Shown piece by piece: positions 50,401 through 59,194 of a stretch of 64,000 bases of DNA (the first letter of the stretch is position 1; every line of letters starts with the position of its first letter). Source of the DNA: Gluconobacter cerinus (lineage in GTDB: Bacteria > Pseudomonadota > Alphaproteobacteria > Acetobacterales > Acetobacteraceae); NCBI RefSeq assembly GCF_002723935.1, contig NZ_BEWM01000005.1, positions 1-64,000 of the forward strand, written 5' to 3'. The notes under the pieces were generated by a model. That model did not search any database. It worked only from the letters and a program-made list of their open reading frames with translations, and was not told where the DNA came from. The position numbers and the translations under genes were made by a program.

Positions 50401-50747
50401 GTATTTCTACCGTCGTTCCGCTCTCATAATGAGGGCACCATACAGGAAAGATATCGAAAAGAAATATTCATCTCCGATAGGTGTTCTATTATAGGCAACA
50501 GATTGATGCCATTTATAGGTACAGTAATATTTTAAAGTATATATTGGAATATTTGAGAATTTACTGCTGTATAAATAAATTATATCAAAATATATATTGT
50601 CTATATGTGTGATTTAAAAGACACATACGATAAAAAACCATAATAAAATTCAAAATATAGGATCAGTAAGTTCTTAGCCCGACTTGCTTTGGTCGACGTT
50701 CTGAATATTTTCTGCCGCAAAACGACACATCTTAGGATCGCGTGAAG
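50401..50747. other. AT-rich promoter region of the TonB receptor
   Basis: About 340 bp, conspicuously AT-rich, between divergent genes. A TATGTGT/ACACATA inverted repeat (50614-50620 and 50631-50637) could be a regulator site. No Fur-like box is evident. Confidence 0.4.
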
Positions 50748-53132
50748 ATGAATTTTGGTGCCAGACGTCTCACACTGCTGACAGCCACTGTGCTGGCCGG
50801 AGTATTTTGTGATGCAGCAGCCTATGCTGCGGTCTCGCAGGCTCGGGGTAAGCATGCTGCGCCAGTTCATCCTCATGTGGCACCTGCTCATCATCGCACG
50901 GCTGTTGATGCCAAGGACGCGGAAGCAATTTCTGTCCGTGTGTCTCGTCAGGCGCTGAATGGTGGCGGTGGCATGATGCGCCACGAAATGGCATCGCACT
51001 CGGTTCAGACCGTCACGCGCCAGTATATCGAGATGCAGAGCCCGGCCAGTACGGCGCTGGACATGATCAAGAACCTGCCCAGCGTCACGGTTTCTACTGT
51101 CGATAGCTCTGGTATTCTTGGTGGCAAGATCAACAGCCGAAGCCTGACCGATTCAGACATGGGCATTCTGTTGAATGGTGTGCCTGTCGCGACCGCGTAT
51201 TACCTGAATCAGAACGTTGATACTGAAAACGTCAACATGATCTCCGTTACGCCGGGATCGTCTGCCATTGATCTGCCGGTAACATCCGCCGCCGCGGGTA
51301 TCATGGACTCCCAGACCATGACGCCGTCGCATAAGTTCGGCGGCCTGATGGATTTCTCGTACGGCACAAACAACATGTCCCGTGAGTTCCTTCGTGTTGA
51401 GAGCGGTGACATCGGCAATTCCGGCATCCGCACGTTTGCGTCCTTCTCTCATACACATGCCCGGAACTGGAATGGACCAGGAACGAACGAGCGTCGCCAT
51501 CTCGATTTCGGTGCCGCGAAGGACTTTGAGGACGGCTCTTCCGTTAACCTATTTGTCTCATGGAACCACCAGTTCACGATGGAGCCGCTTAAGCCGACGG
51601 CAAAGCAGTTCTATGACAAGAAAGACGGGATCGGGACGTATAATTACTCGTCCAGCTATGATCCGTCGAACCCGTCAAAATACGGGATGCTGAATGGCAA
51701 TATGTGGGATCAGGTCTTTGTAACGCTGCCTGTCCACATTCATCTGCCGGCGAAATTCTCTTTCGATTTCAAGCCATATTACGTTTACAACGGTGGCTAT
51801 ACCTATAACGGAAGCCTCTTCAGCGGAGCGGGTCGCAACGCGACCATTGGTCAGGGTGGAACGCCCATTTCTGGCAGTGTGCCCTCAGCCTCCTACTACA
51901 GCGTTTATCGTCCACACGCTGGGACTGTGGCGAAGCTGAACTATGATCCGGTCAGCTGGGATCATATGGAACTGGGATACTGGTTCGATTATCAGGATAA
52001 TCAGGTCAACAACATGTATTCCGTGTTGCAGACCAATGGCAGCCAGTACTTCCCGTACAACACCTCCAAGGGGCTGTATGTGAATGGAACGCGCTATATG
52101 CCGTATCAGGGGGATGCCGGGTGGAAGATCCATTCGCTGTTCTTCCAGAATACGGCCAAGTTCCTGCATGATCGCCTGACGCTGAATGGCGGCATCAAGG
52201 TTGCCATGATCAATCGCTGGACGGTCAATGGCGCATCGTCAACGCCGCGCACCGAGCAGAACCAGGTTGTGCCTCTGCCGCAGGTTGGCATCAGCTACCG
52301 GATCGATCAGCACAACCTGATCTATGTGAATGCCGAAGGCGACTTCCGCATGCCAGATCCGGGCTCGCTGGGGCAGGTTTATGATGCTCAGACGGGTGGC
52401 TATGTCGGTAATCCGTACAACCCGAAGCCGCAGTATTCGATCAAGGAAGAACTCGGCTGGCGCTTTGATAACGATTACTTCATGACGGATCTGGAGCTGT
52501 TCAACTACTCCATTACCAACCGTCTGTTGTCCACGAGCGTTTACATCAACAATCAGGCCATCAGTTCCACCATTAACGCGGGTAACCAGACCGCGCGTGG
52601 TGTTGACTTCATGATCTCGGCACATCCGTGGCACCATCTCAGCCCGTATGTTTCCGTCGAATATCTGAACGCCACGATGGATTCCAATATCCTCACGACG
52701 GGCACCCTGAATGGTCAGACGGTCAGTGATCTGCTGCCGACCAAGGGTAAAACGGCCGTTCAGTCTCCGCATGTGCATGCGAGTGCGGGCCTGACATATG
52801 ATGATGGCCATTTCTTTGCGAATGGCAGCGTCAGCTACGTATCGTCCCAGTATTCGACGTTTATGAACGACGAGAAAATCCCAGGGTATCTGACAGATAA
52901 TCTGTCACTGGGTTATCGCTTCAACTCCTACGGCCGGTTTAAGGCACCGAAGTTTCAGCTGAATTTCAGCAATCTGGGCGGCGATTTCGTCCGGACTGGC
53001 GCCTACAGCCTCGTGTCCAATGCCAAGGCAGCCAAGGGTGTTTATGGCAGCACGATCAGTGCTAGCGGAACGCCGACCTATTACCTTTATCCGCGCTTCA
53101 GCGTGACGGGGAACATCTCTGTCGGGTTCTGA
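50748..53132 (+). CDS. TonB-dependent outer-membrane receptor
   Basis: A 794-residue receptor from the ATG at 50748 (TAGGA upstream), with a signal peptide to about residue 30 and a histidine-rich segment after it (HAAPVHPHVAPAHHRT). It has a plug domain (PASTALDMIKNLPSVTVSTV, GGKINSRSLTDSDMGILLNG) and a 22-strand-type barrel ending PRFSVTGNISVGF. It imports an unknown ligand with energy from TonB. The neighbouring genes do not identify the ligand; the His-rich part may bind metal. Confidence 0.9.
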   Translation: MNFGARRLTLLTATVLAGVFCDAAAYAAVSQARGKHAAPVHPHVAPAHHRTAVDAKDAEAISVRVSRQALNGGGGMMRHEMASHSVQTVTRQYIEMQSPASTALDMIKNLPSVTVSTVDSSGILGGKINSRSLTDSDMGILLNGVPVATAYYLNQNVDTENVNMISVTPGSSAIDLPVTSAAAGIMDSQTMTPSHKFGGLMDFSYGTNNMSREFLRVESGDIGNSGIRTFASFSHTHARNWNGPGTNERRHLDFGAAKDFEDGSSVNLFVSWNHQFTMEPLKPTAKQFYDKKDGIGTYNYSSSYDPSNPSKYGMLNGNMWDQVFVTLPVHIHLPAKFSFDFKPYYVYNGGYTYNGSLFSGAGRNATIGQGGTPISGSVPSASYYSVYRPHAGTVAKLNYDPVSWDHMELGYWFDYQDNQVNNMYSVLQTNGSQYFPYNTSKGLYVNGTRYMPYQGDAGWKIHSLFFQNTAKFLHDRLTLNGGIKVAMINRWTVNGASSTPRTEQNQVVPLPQVGISYRIDQHNLIYVNAEGDFRMPDPGSLGQVYDAQTGGYVGNPYNPKPQYSIKEELGWRFDNDYFMTDLELFNYSITNRLLSTSVYINNQAISSTINAGNQTARGVDFMISAHPWHHLSPYVSVEYLNATMDSNILTTGTLNGQTVSDLLPTKGKTAVQSPHVHASAGLTYDDGHFFANGSVSYVSSQYSTFMNDEKIPGYLTDNLSLGYRFNSYGRFKAPKFQLNFSNLGGDFVRTGAYSLVSNAKAAKGVYGSTISASGTPTYYLYPRFSVTGNISVGF

Positions 53133-53159
53133 TCTGGCGGCGATACGCATTTGAGAGAA

Positions 53160-53198
53160 AGACGGCTCTTCCTGGAAACAGAGAGGGCCGTTTTTTTG
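53160..53198 (+). terminator. Intrinsic terminator of the TonB receptor gene
   Basis: ACGGCTCT/AGGGCCGT arms (one G-U pair) followed by a T7 run (53191-53197), 30 bp after the stop codon. Confidence 0.85.
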
Positions 53199-53242
53199 TA
53201 TTGCGAGGATGACAGCGCTGGCTTTGAACGCTAGCATTTCGA

Positions 53243-53315
53243 CAACGGCAATGGATTCTGCCTGACCGTACTGGTCGAACCGCTCTCCTCTGCGAGATGC
53301 TGATGATTCCTGTCA
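53243..53315 (+). ncRNA. Fluoride riboswitch (crcB motif)
   Basis: The three conserved blocks of the crcB motif are present in order: GGCAATGGATTCTGCC (53248-53263), AACCGC (53278-53283) and CTGATGATTCCTG (53300-53312), with short stems between. The leader stands directly before a CLC-F type transporter, a known regulon of this aptamer, which strongly supports the call. Confidence 0.85.
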
Positions 53316-53343
53316 AACTCGCTTCTTTAGAAGCATGACAGGA
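53308..53343 (+). promoter_or_regulatory. Expression platform that hides the Shine-Dalgarno sequence
   Basis: TCCTGTCA (53308-53315), the 3' strand of the aptamer, is perfectly complementary to TGACAGGA (53336-53343), which contains the Shine-Dalgarno core of the next gene. A GCTTCT/AGAAGC helix closes the loop between them. Fluoride binding would hold the first strand in the aptamer and free the ribosome site. This is a translational ON switch by inference. Confidence 0.75.
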
Positions 53344-53355
53344 GAATTGCGTCCG

Positions 53356-54672
53356 ATGCCTGCTTTCCATAATTTCCCCCGCGTGGCTGTGACGACATTG
53401 CGATGGGGCTTTCTGCTTCTACTGCTGGGCGGAAGTGTCGGATCTGTTTGTGCCCTGTTTCTCTGGTTGTTGGACCAGGCCACGGACATACGGTTTGAGG
53501 CCCCTTGGCTGATCTTTGGCCTTCCGCTGGCCGGAGTGGGCGTTGCGCTGTTGTATCAGTGGTTCGGCGGGAAATCAGCCGCAGGCAATAACCTGATTAT
53601 TGATGAAATTCATAAGCCGGGTGGGGGCGTCCCTTTCCGCATGGCGCCTTTGGTGTTGTTTGGAACGGTTGTCAGTCATCTTTTCGGCGCATCTGTTGGT
53701 CGGGAAGGAACGGCCGTTCAGATCGGAGGAAGCTTCGCCGCCGCAATTGGGCGCCTGTTCCGGCTGCACGTGCAGGACATGCGCCTGTTGCTCATGGCGG
53801 GTATCGCCGCAGGTTTTGGTGCCGTTTTCGGAACGCCTGTTGCAGGGGCTGTTTTTGGACTGGAAGTTCTGACGCTCGGCCGGCTTGATTATGCGGCTCT
53901 GCTCCCGGTCGCGGTGGCCTCGATTGTCGCAGACTGGACGTGTCATGCATGGGGTATCCATCATGCCGTTTATCATGTCGGCTTTCGGGGGATCGCCGCG
54001 GCAGACGGTTCGATGTTTCACGTCAACGCCATTTTGCTTGTGAAGGTCGGCTTTGCTGCCGTGTGTTTCGGTCTCGCAAGCCGGGCGTTTGCGGACGGTG
54101 TTCATCGCCTTGCAGGCGTTTTCCAGCGACTTTGCCCATCAGCCTGGATACGGCCTGCGATTGGTGGGGTGCTGACGTTGCTGCTGGTCTGGATGCTCGG
54201 AACGCGGGACTACCTTGGCCTCGGCACTGTCTCACATGTGGAGGGCGGGGCGAGCATTCTGAACTTCTTTGGGGCTGGATATTATCCCTGGAGCTGGCTC
54301 TGGAAATTGGTGTTTACTCTTGTCGCCTTGGCAACCGGCTTCAAAGGCGGAGAAGTGACGCCCCTCTTTTTCATCGGGGCGGGCTTGGGCAACGCATTGT
54401 CTCCTCTGTTGGGTGTGCCGGTTGATCTTCTGGCAGGGGTGGGGTTTGTGGCCGTGTTTGCCGGGGCAGCCAATACACCTCTCGCCTGTACATTCATGGC
54501 GGTGGAGCTCTTCGGCGCGACCGATGTGATTTATTACGCGACTGGTTGTTTCATCGCCTATCTCGTGTCCGGCCACACCGGCATCTATCTTTCCCAAAGG
54601 ATCGGGACGCCCAAACTGGCTCTTTTCTCGAAAGAGCAGGGACAGTCGCTGCGAGATGTCTGTAGTCGTTAA
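53356..54672 (+). CDS. CLC-F type fluoride/proton antiporter
   Basis: A 438-residue CLC protein with the segment SAAGNNLIIDEIHKPGGGVPF, GASVGREGTAVQIGGS (filter region about 115), and later GLGTVSHVEGGAS and ATGFKGGEVTPLFFIGAGLG. GNNLIIDEIH is characteristic of the fluoride-exporting branch. The start at 53356 is chosen because AGGAG at 53340-53344 is the ribosome site controlled by the switch; an ATG at 53335 lies inside the hairpin. It protects the cell from fluoride. It is convergent with a DUF3325-like gene. Confidence 0.87.
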   Translation: MPAFHNFPRVAVTTLRWGFLLLLLGGSVGSVCALFLWLLDQATDIRFEAPWLIFGLPLAGVGVALLYQWFGGKSAAGNNLIIDEIHKPGGGVPFRMAPLVLFGTVVSHLFGASVGREGTAVQIGGSFAAAIGRLFRLHVQDMRLLLMAGIAAGFGAVFGTPVAGAVFGLEVLTLGRLDYAALLPVAVASIVADWTCHAWGIHHAVYHVGFRGIAAADGSMFHVNAILLVKVGFAAVCFGLASRAFADGVHRLAGVFQRLCPSAWIRPAIGGVLTLLLVWMLGTRDYLGLGTVSHVEGGASILNFFGAGYYPWSWLWKLVFTLVALATGFKGGEVTPLFFIGAGLGNALSPLLGVPVDLLAGVGFVAVFAGAANTPLACTFMAVELFGATDVIYYATGCFIAYLVSGHTGIYLSQRIGTPKLALFSKEQGQSLRDVCSR

Positions 54673-54674
54673 AG

Positions 54675-54968
54675 CTATTTCCGGCGGGGCGGGGTTTTCT
54701 TGGCGTTCAATGTCGTGCAGAGCAGGGCTGCCAGCAACATTTCTACGCTGAGCAGGCCAAGCCATGTGATGACATCAATGATGGGCGTTTGCGATCCATG
54801 GAGCTGAAGCATCAGGCTTAAACCCAGCAGTGCAAAGCCTGTCAGTCTGAGGCCGAGCAGATAGGACGCCGACGTGTGTTTTTTGAAGAAAATGCCGCTG
54901 CCACGAGCAGAACCCGCCGCCATCAACAGAATGGAAATCTGCCCACACAGCAGCGTCGCCCCCATCAT
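54675..54968 (-). CDS. DUF3325-like small membrane protein
   Basis: A 97-residue protein with three hydrophobic helices and a basic C-terminus (KKTPPRRK). Its position as last gene of a siderophore-receptor operon, overlapping the PepSY gene by four bases, matches DUF3325 proteins of iron-uptake loci. Function unknown. Confidence 0.75.
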   Translation of the reverse strand: MMGATLLCGQISILLMAAGSARGSGIFFKKHTSASYLLGLRLTGFALLGLSLMLQLHGSQTPIIDVITWLGLLSVEMLLAALLCTTLNAKKTPPRRK

Positions 54969-56437
54969 GGGGAAAGTCTTTTCTTGCGATAGGTATTGAT
55001 GGCGGCATAGGCGAACGACCCGGCAAAAAGTGCGGCCGTTACACTTGTCGCGGCGCTGACACTATCACGCCATGGCGCCCCCAGTGCAGCAATGGCCAGA
55101 CATGCCAAAGCGCAGGCAGCCAGAAGTTCGGTCCAGGCTGCTTCTGATTTACGGAACAGGGCGAAAATCAGGGCGAGAGCCCAGATGATGAAAACACACT
55201 GAATTTCATGATCTTCCCGTCCCGGAAGGCCAGCCGGGAGGATGCGGTTTGCAAGGAAATAGGATGTAAACGCCAGGGAAAGCCCGGCCAGAACCCCCAC
55301 ATTCAGGCGTTCTGTCAGCACATGTCCGAGATGAGGGTTGCTTCTCAGGCGTTTGATCGTCCAGAGGCGCATTCCGCTTCCAATGACGGCCGTCAGCATC
55401 AGTCCGCACACAAAATAAAGCCACCGTGTCACACTCGGCGCAAAGCGTGCGACGTGAAGACCATACAGGAATGTGTAAGCACCAATGAGCGGCCGCTTTT
55501 CGACATGCTCACTGAGAAGATGGCCGTTCGTGCCATCAAAATTCAGGGTGTGGGATGTCGTGCTGACGGTATTCGTGTTGCCTGATGTGATGGTGATGAC
55601 GGACGCCTGATCGGTCGGATTGAAGATATAGATCTGTGCGATGCCGGCTTCACCGATGCGTCTTTCTGCATCCTGAAGAATGGGCAGGATAGGCGCGAGA
55701 TGGCCCGGATGGCCGCTGGGCGGACGGGCATCGAGGGCCGGATTCAGGTCCGTGTAAGTGGCCATCAGGTCATGTTTGTAAACAGCCTGCGTGCTCCAAG
55801 GAAGAAGCAGGGTTCCGAGCGTAACGGCGCCTGTGAAGGAGATCATGAGATGAAATGGTAGAGCCAGAACGCCGAGAAGATTATGTGCGTCCAGCCAGCT
55901 TCTTTGCCCTTTTCCAGGGCGGAAAGTGAAGAAATCCGCGAAGATCCTGCGGTGAATAATGACGCCGGAAATCAGGCCGACGACAAGGGCCAGCGCGGCG
56001 ATGGCCGCGATCAGCCGGCCAAACGGGTATGGGAGTTGAAGCTCGAAATGGAAGCGGTAGAAAAACTCGCCGCCAAAGGTTTGTCGAATGCCATCAGGGC
56101 TGCCGGTTTGTGGGCTGAGTGCTTTCTGCAAATACACGCCTTTGGGGTCAGACCAGACCCCTAGTGTGAATGGCTCCTGTTGTGTCGGTGCATTCAGATA
56201 CCAGGCCGGAGATGCGGGGGCATTCTGTGTGAGCCACTCTACGGCGTGAGCGCTTGCTTCAATGGGGGAGGTGCTGGTGGCGCTCAGTTCCGGCCGCATC
56301 CAGACGCTGATTTCCTGCCGGAACACACTGAGCGTTCCAGACAGGGCAATTGCGAAAAGAACCCATCCTGTTATCAGCCCAAGGCCTGTGTGCAGCCAGG
56401 CCATGGAGGCGCGAAAATTGCTTTTCACGGCCTCCAT
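54965..56437 (-). CDS. PepSY-domain membrane protein (siderophore-reductase-like)
   Basis: A 490-residue protein from MEAVKSNFRASMAWLHT. It has about four main helices plus a cluster of C-terminal ones: the first (LGLITGWVLFAIALSGTLSVF), a pair around 150-220 with AHNLLGVLALPFHLMISFTG, then HVARFAPSVTRWLYFVCGLM. The periplasmic loops contain PepSY-like domains. Family members reduce ferric siderophore or couple receptors to iron release. It overlaps the DUF3649 gene (13 bases) and the DUF3325 gene (four bases). Confidence 0.88.
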   Translation of the reverse strand: MEAVKSNFRASMAWLHTGLGLITGWVLFAIALSGTLSVFRQEISVWMRPELSATSTSPIEASAHAVEWLTQNAPASPAWYLNAPTQQEPFTLGVWSDPKGVYLQKALSPQTGSPDGIRQTFGGEFFYRFHFELQLPYPFGRLIAAIAALALVVGLISGVIIHRRIFADFFTFRPGKGQRSWLDAHNLLGVLALPFHLMISFTGAVTLGTLLLPWSTQAVYKHDLMATYTDLNPALDARPPSGHPGHLAPILPILQDAERRIGEAGIAQIYIFNPTDQASVITITSGNTNTVSTTSHTLNFDGTNGHLLSEHVEKRPLIGAYTFLYGLHVARFAPSVTRWLYFVCGLMLTAVIGSGMRLWTIKRLRSNPHLGHVLTERLNVGVLAGLSLAFTSYFLANRILPAGLPGREDHEIQCVFIIWALALIFALFRKSEAAWTELLAACALACLAIAALGAPWRDSVSAATSVTAALFAGSFAYAAINTYRKKRLSP

Positions 56438-56748
56438 CCCTCTAAAAGAGCCAGTCCTCCCGTAAGGAGTGTCGCAAGCAGCGTGACGCCAAAAGCTTTG
56501 CGACCATCGGCAACGCCAAAGCAGGCCATGAATGTAACCGGCCAGACCAGCAGGCCGACAAGGATGCCGGCCATAGCGCAATCTGCGCGGGAGAGGGGGA
56601 GCCAGAGGCTTAGGCAGATCCCTCCAAGCGCTGACAATGCGTATCCGCCGGGGAGTGCTGCCAGTAAACGCAATGTCAGATGCTGGCGCGCCGGACCAGA
56701 CTTACCAGGTGTAGCCAACGCTCGCCTGTGCGTTGCGGCGTTCGCCAT
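56425..56748 (-). CDS. DUF3649-like small membrane protein
   Basis: A 107-residue protein starting MANAATHRRALATPG, with three hydrophobic helices (LLAALPGGYALSALGGICLS, MAGILVGLLVWPVTFMACFG, FGVTLLATLLTGGLALLEG). It is typical for iron-uptake operons with PepSY and DUF3325 genes. It overlaps the end of the receptor gene by 47 bases, so the start may be a little downstream, but no better codon is evident. Confidence 0.78.
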   Translation of the reverse strand: MANAATHRRALATPGKSGPARQHLTLRLLAALPGGYALSALGGICLSLWLPLSRADCAMAGILVGLLVWPVTFMACFGVADGRKAFGVTLLATLLTGGLALLEGWRP

Positions 56749-58927
56749 AATAGCAGAATTCCTGATTGTAAGAGGCGTAAGCAAGGCAGTTTGCCACATA
56801 GTTCTTATCAAACAGGTTGCGGACACTGGCAGCAACTGTCCAGCCATGCAGTCTGTGGGACAGGTTGTTGAGATCGTAGCGGATAGAGCCATCAAAGAGC
56901 GCATACTGCGGAATCCAGACGCTGCCATAGGATGCTTCGCCACCATAGGTCTTGGCAGAATATCGCATACCGCCGCCAAAGCCGAAGCCCTTCAGAGGGC
57001 CGGATGGCATCGTGTAGAAAACAAACAGGGAGGAATTCCCTTTGCCCGATTGCATCAGGGGCTTGCCGGTTGAATCGTCATGGACTTTCTGGAAGCTGAC
57101 GGATGCTGTGACCATCAGGTTCTTATATGGCTCAGCATGTGCTTCGAACTCGAAACCATCTGAATGAACCAGACCGCTAGCGGTGCTGTACCCCGTATTC
57201 CCGACAGCAACCAGAACGTTGGTTTGTTCGATGTGAAAACCGGTCGCTGTCAGCAGGATACTGGTTCCCGGAACCTGATATTTCACACCGCCTTCAAGCT
57301 GCTTGCCGAGAGACGGGGCAGCCTGATGCATCGTCTTTCCGCCATCGCTGGACACGGCGCCAGACTGTGGTTGGAAAGATGTCGAATAGCTGATGTACGG
57401 CGCAAGGCCGAAATCAAAATGATAGAGGCCGGAGGCGCGCCAAGTAATTTGGCTGGGGCTCTGGCGGCTGTCTGAATTGTAGTTGGACTCAACCTGATGG
57501 GAGCGATACCAGTCGTTGCGGATGCTGCCCGTCAGGATCAGGCGGTCCCAGCGGATCTCATCCTGCCCATAAGCGCCCACCTGATGGGAGTCCGTCCGAT
57601 AGTTGACCCATGGAGACATCGGATCAATGGCCATTTTGTAGTTCGGATGAAAGACGTTCAGGTCTGGTGCTGCGCCATAAAATCCGACTTCTGTCGCGCT
57701 CTGCTGCATGTAATCAAAGCCGAACATCAGCGTGTGCTGCAGCGGGCCTGTCCGGATTTTGCCTTTGAACTGGCTGTCGAATGCCAGGTTGTGGGTGCGT
57801 TCGTATGTCTCGATTGCTGAGCGGGCCAGCGTATCGTCGCTGACATAATACCCCATGTCATAGACGCTGCGGTATTGGGTCTTCACATCGTCATAACGGC
57901 CGCGAGACGTGAAGCTCCAGTCATTATTGAATGTATGATTGAAGATGTAGGTGATGGCCCCTTGGCGACGATTGTATTTTTCGAAGGATGAATCACCGTC
58001 ATAGAAGTTTCTGGGCAGATAACCGTATGACGCCCGCTTGAGCGAGCCTACCAATGGGACGCCACCATAAGTCCCGTTCTCAGGGTCGTACTGGTAATTC
58101 CCAAGCAGTGTGAGAGTTGTTGGCCCATTCCCGCCGAAAGTCACCGCAGGGCTGATGGAAAAGCGGCGGCTTCCTGTGCGGGTTAGCTGTGTGTGTTGCC
58201 CATTGACGGTGCCGTAGAGCCGATACCGAACAAACCCATTGTCTGTTGCATACCCGCCGACATCGGCGTCGACGCGATAAAGGTCGAACATGCCTCCCGT
58301 TGTATTGATCCCGCCGTAGAAGCGCTGGTCGGTGGGTAGTTTGCTGGAGAGGGCCGTCAGGCCGCCGGGACTGGATTGGCCATACAGTGCAGAGGCGGGA
58401 CCTTTAAGGATTTCAACCCGATCCAGACGTGATGTATCGGTCTGCGCCACCGCGTATCCTGTGGGGCTGTCCTGAAGTTTCAGTCCATCCAAAAACGTTG
58501 GGACGGAGAAGCCGCGGAGGGCAAATAGATCGTAACGCGTGCCAACCGCACCGCCGCGCTGGTCCGCAGTGACGCCGGCTGTGTAGCGGACGGCCTGATT
58601 GAGGTTCAGAACGCCCCGGACGTCCATCTCATTACGTGTAATGACCGTGACAGACTGAGCCGTCTCGATCAGCGGCGTATCCGATTTCGTTGCAGACGTC
58701 GCCACGGTCGCCATTCTACGTGCCCGTACGGAGATATGCTCCATCTTGGCAGGAGTGGACGTCGATTTCCTGTTCGTATGGTTGTCTGATGGGGTTGTCG
58801 TCGTTGTCTGGTCAGCGGCGTGAGCGTGGCTGAAAACAAGGCACAAACCGGCAATAGCAGGGGTAATTCGGGAATTGCTGGGCACGGGACTCACGCGGTG
58901 GCTTGATGAAGGAAGCGGGACTATCAT
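56702..58927 (-). CDS. TonB-dependent siderophore receptor
   Basis: A 741-residue FhuA/FecA-type receptor. The signal region ends LCLVFSHAHAAD. It has a TonB-box-like and plug segment (ISVRARRMATVATSATKSDT, VITRNEMDVRGVLNLNQAVR, FLDGLKLQDSPTGYAVAQTD, LKGPASALYGQSSPGG) and a barrel ending RRNAQASVGYTW. It imports ferric siderophore with TonB. The ATG at 58927 lies just beside a Fur box, so a GTG at about 58894 may be the true start. It opens the operon DUF3649-PepSY-DUF3325. Confidence 0.92.
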   Translation of the reverse strand: MIVPLPSSSHRVSPVPSNSRITPAIAGLCLVFSHAHAADQTTTTTPSDNHTNRKSTSTPAKMEHISVRARRMATVATSATKSDTPLIETAQSVTVITRNEMDVRGVLNLNQAVRYTAGVTADQRGGAVGTRYDLFALRGFSVPTFLDGLKLQDSPTGYAVAQTDTSRLDRVEILKGPASALYGQSSPGGLTALSSKLPTDQRFYGGINTTGGMFDLYRVDADVGGYATDNGFVRYRLYGTVNGQHTQLTRTGSRRFSISPAVTFGGNGPTTLTLLGNYQYDPENGTYGGVPLVGSLKRASYGYLPRNFYDGDSSFEKYNRRQGAITYIFNHTFNNDWSFTSRGRYDDVKTQYRSVYDMGYYVSDDTLARSAIETYERTHNLAFDSQFKGKIRTGPLQHTLMFGFDYMQQSATEVGFYGAAPDLNVFHPNYKMAIDPMSPWVNYRTDSHQVGAYGQDEIRWDRLILTGSIRNDWYRSHQVESNYNSDSRQSPSQITWRASGLYHFDFGLAPYISYSTSFQPQSGAVSSDGGKTMHQAAPSLGKQLEGGVKYQVPGTSILLTATGFHIEQTNVLVAVGNTGYSTASGLVHSDGFEFEAHAEPYKNLMVTASVSFQKVHDDSTGKPLMQSGKGNSSLFVFYTMPSGPLKGFGFGGGMRYSAKTYGGEASYGSVWIPQYALFDGSIRYDLNNLSHRLHGWTVAASVRNLFDKNYVANCLAYASYNQEFCYYGERRNAQASVGYTW

Positions 58928-58929
58928 TC

Positions 58930-58949
58930 AAATGATAATTATTCGCAAT
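58930..58949 (-). promoter_or_regulatory. Fur box
   Basis: AAATGATAATTATTCGCAAT contains the Fur-like core ATGATAATTATT immediately upstream of the siderophore receptor. It implies iron repression of the operon. The rest of the gap to 59194 is AT-rich without a gene. Confidence 0.7.
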
Positions 58950-59194
58950 AAGAATTTTTTGAAAAAATTATTGTTTTCGGGTGAGCATTGTGGGTGAGTA
59001 GGTTCAGGTTAAAATTTTTGACGATGAACTATGTTATTTTTCCGTAATTATTATTGCTTTCAATTTATATTGTAATATTTTTGATTTGAATGTGGTGGCA
59101 GTTTATTTTTATTTGCTCGAAAAAATATTTCTGGTATTCGTGAGTTGGGAATATTTTTGTATCGTGTAATTTACATAATTTCTGGGTAGTCTGG

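Noticed and set aside
53335-53355. ATG at 53335 as start of the CLC-F gene
   Set aside because: It lies in the riboswitch platform without its own ribosome site; the AGGAG it precedes serves the ATG at 53356.
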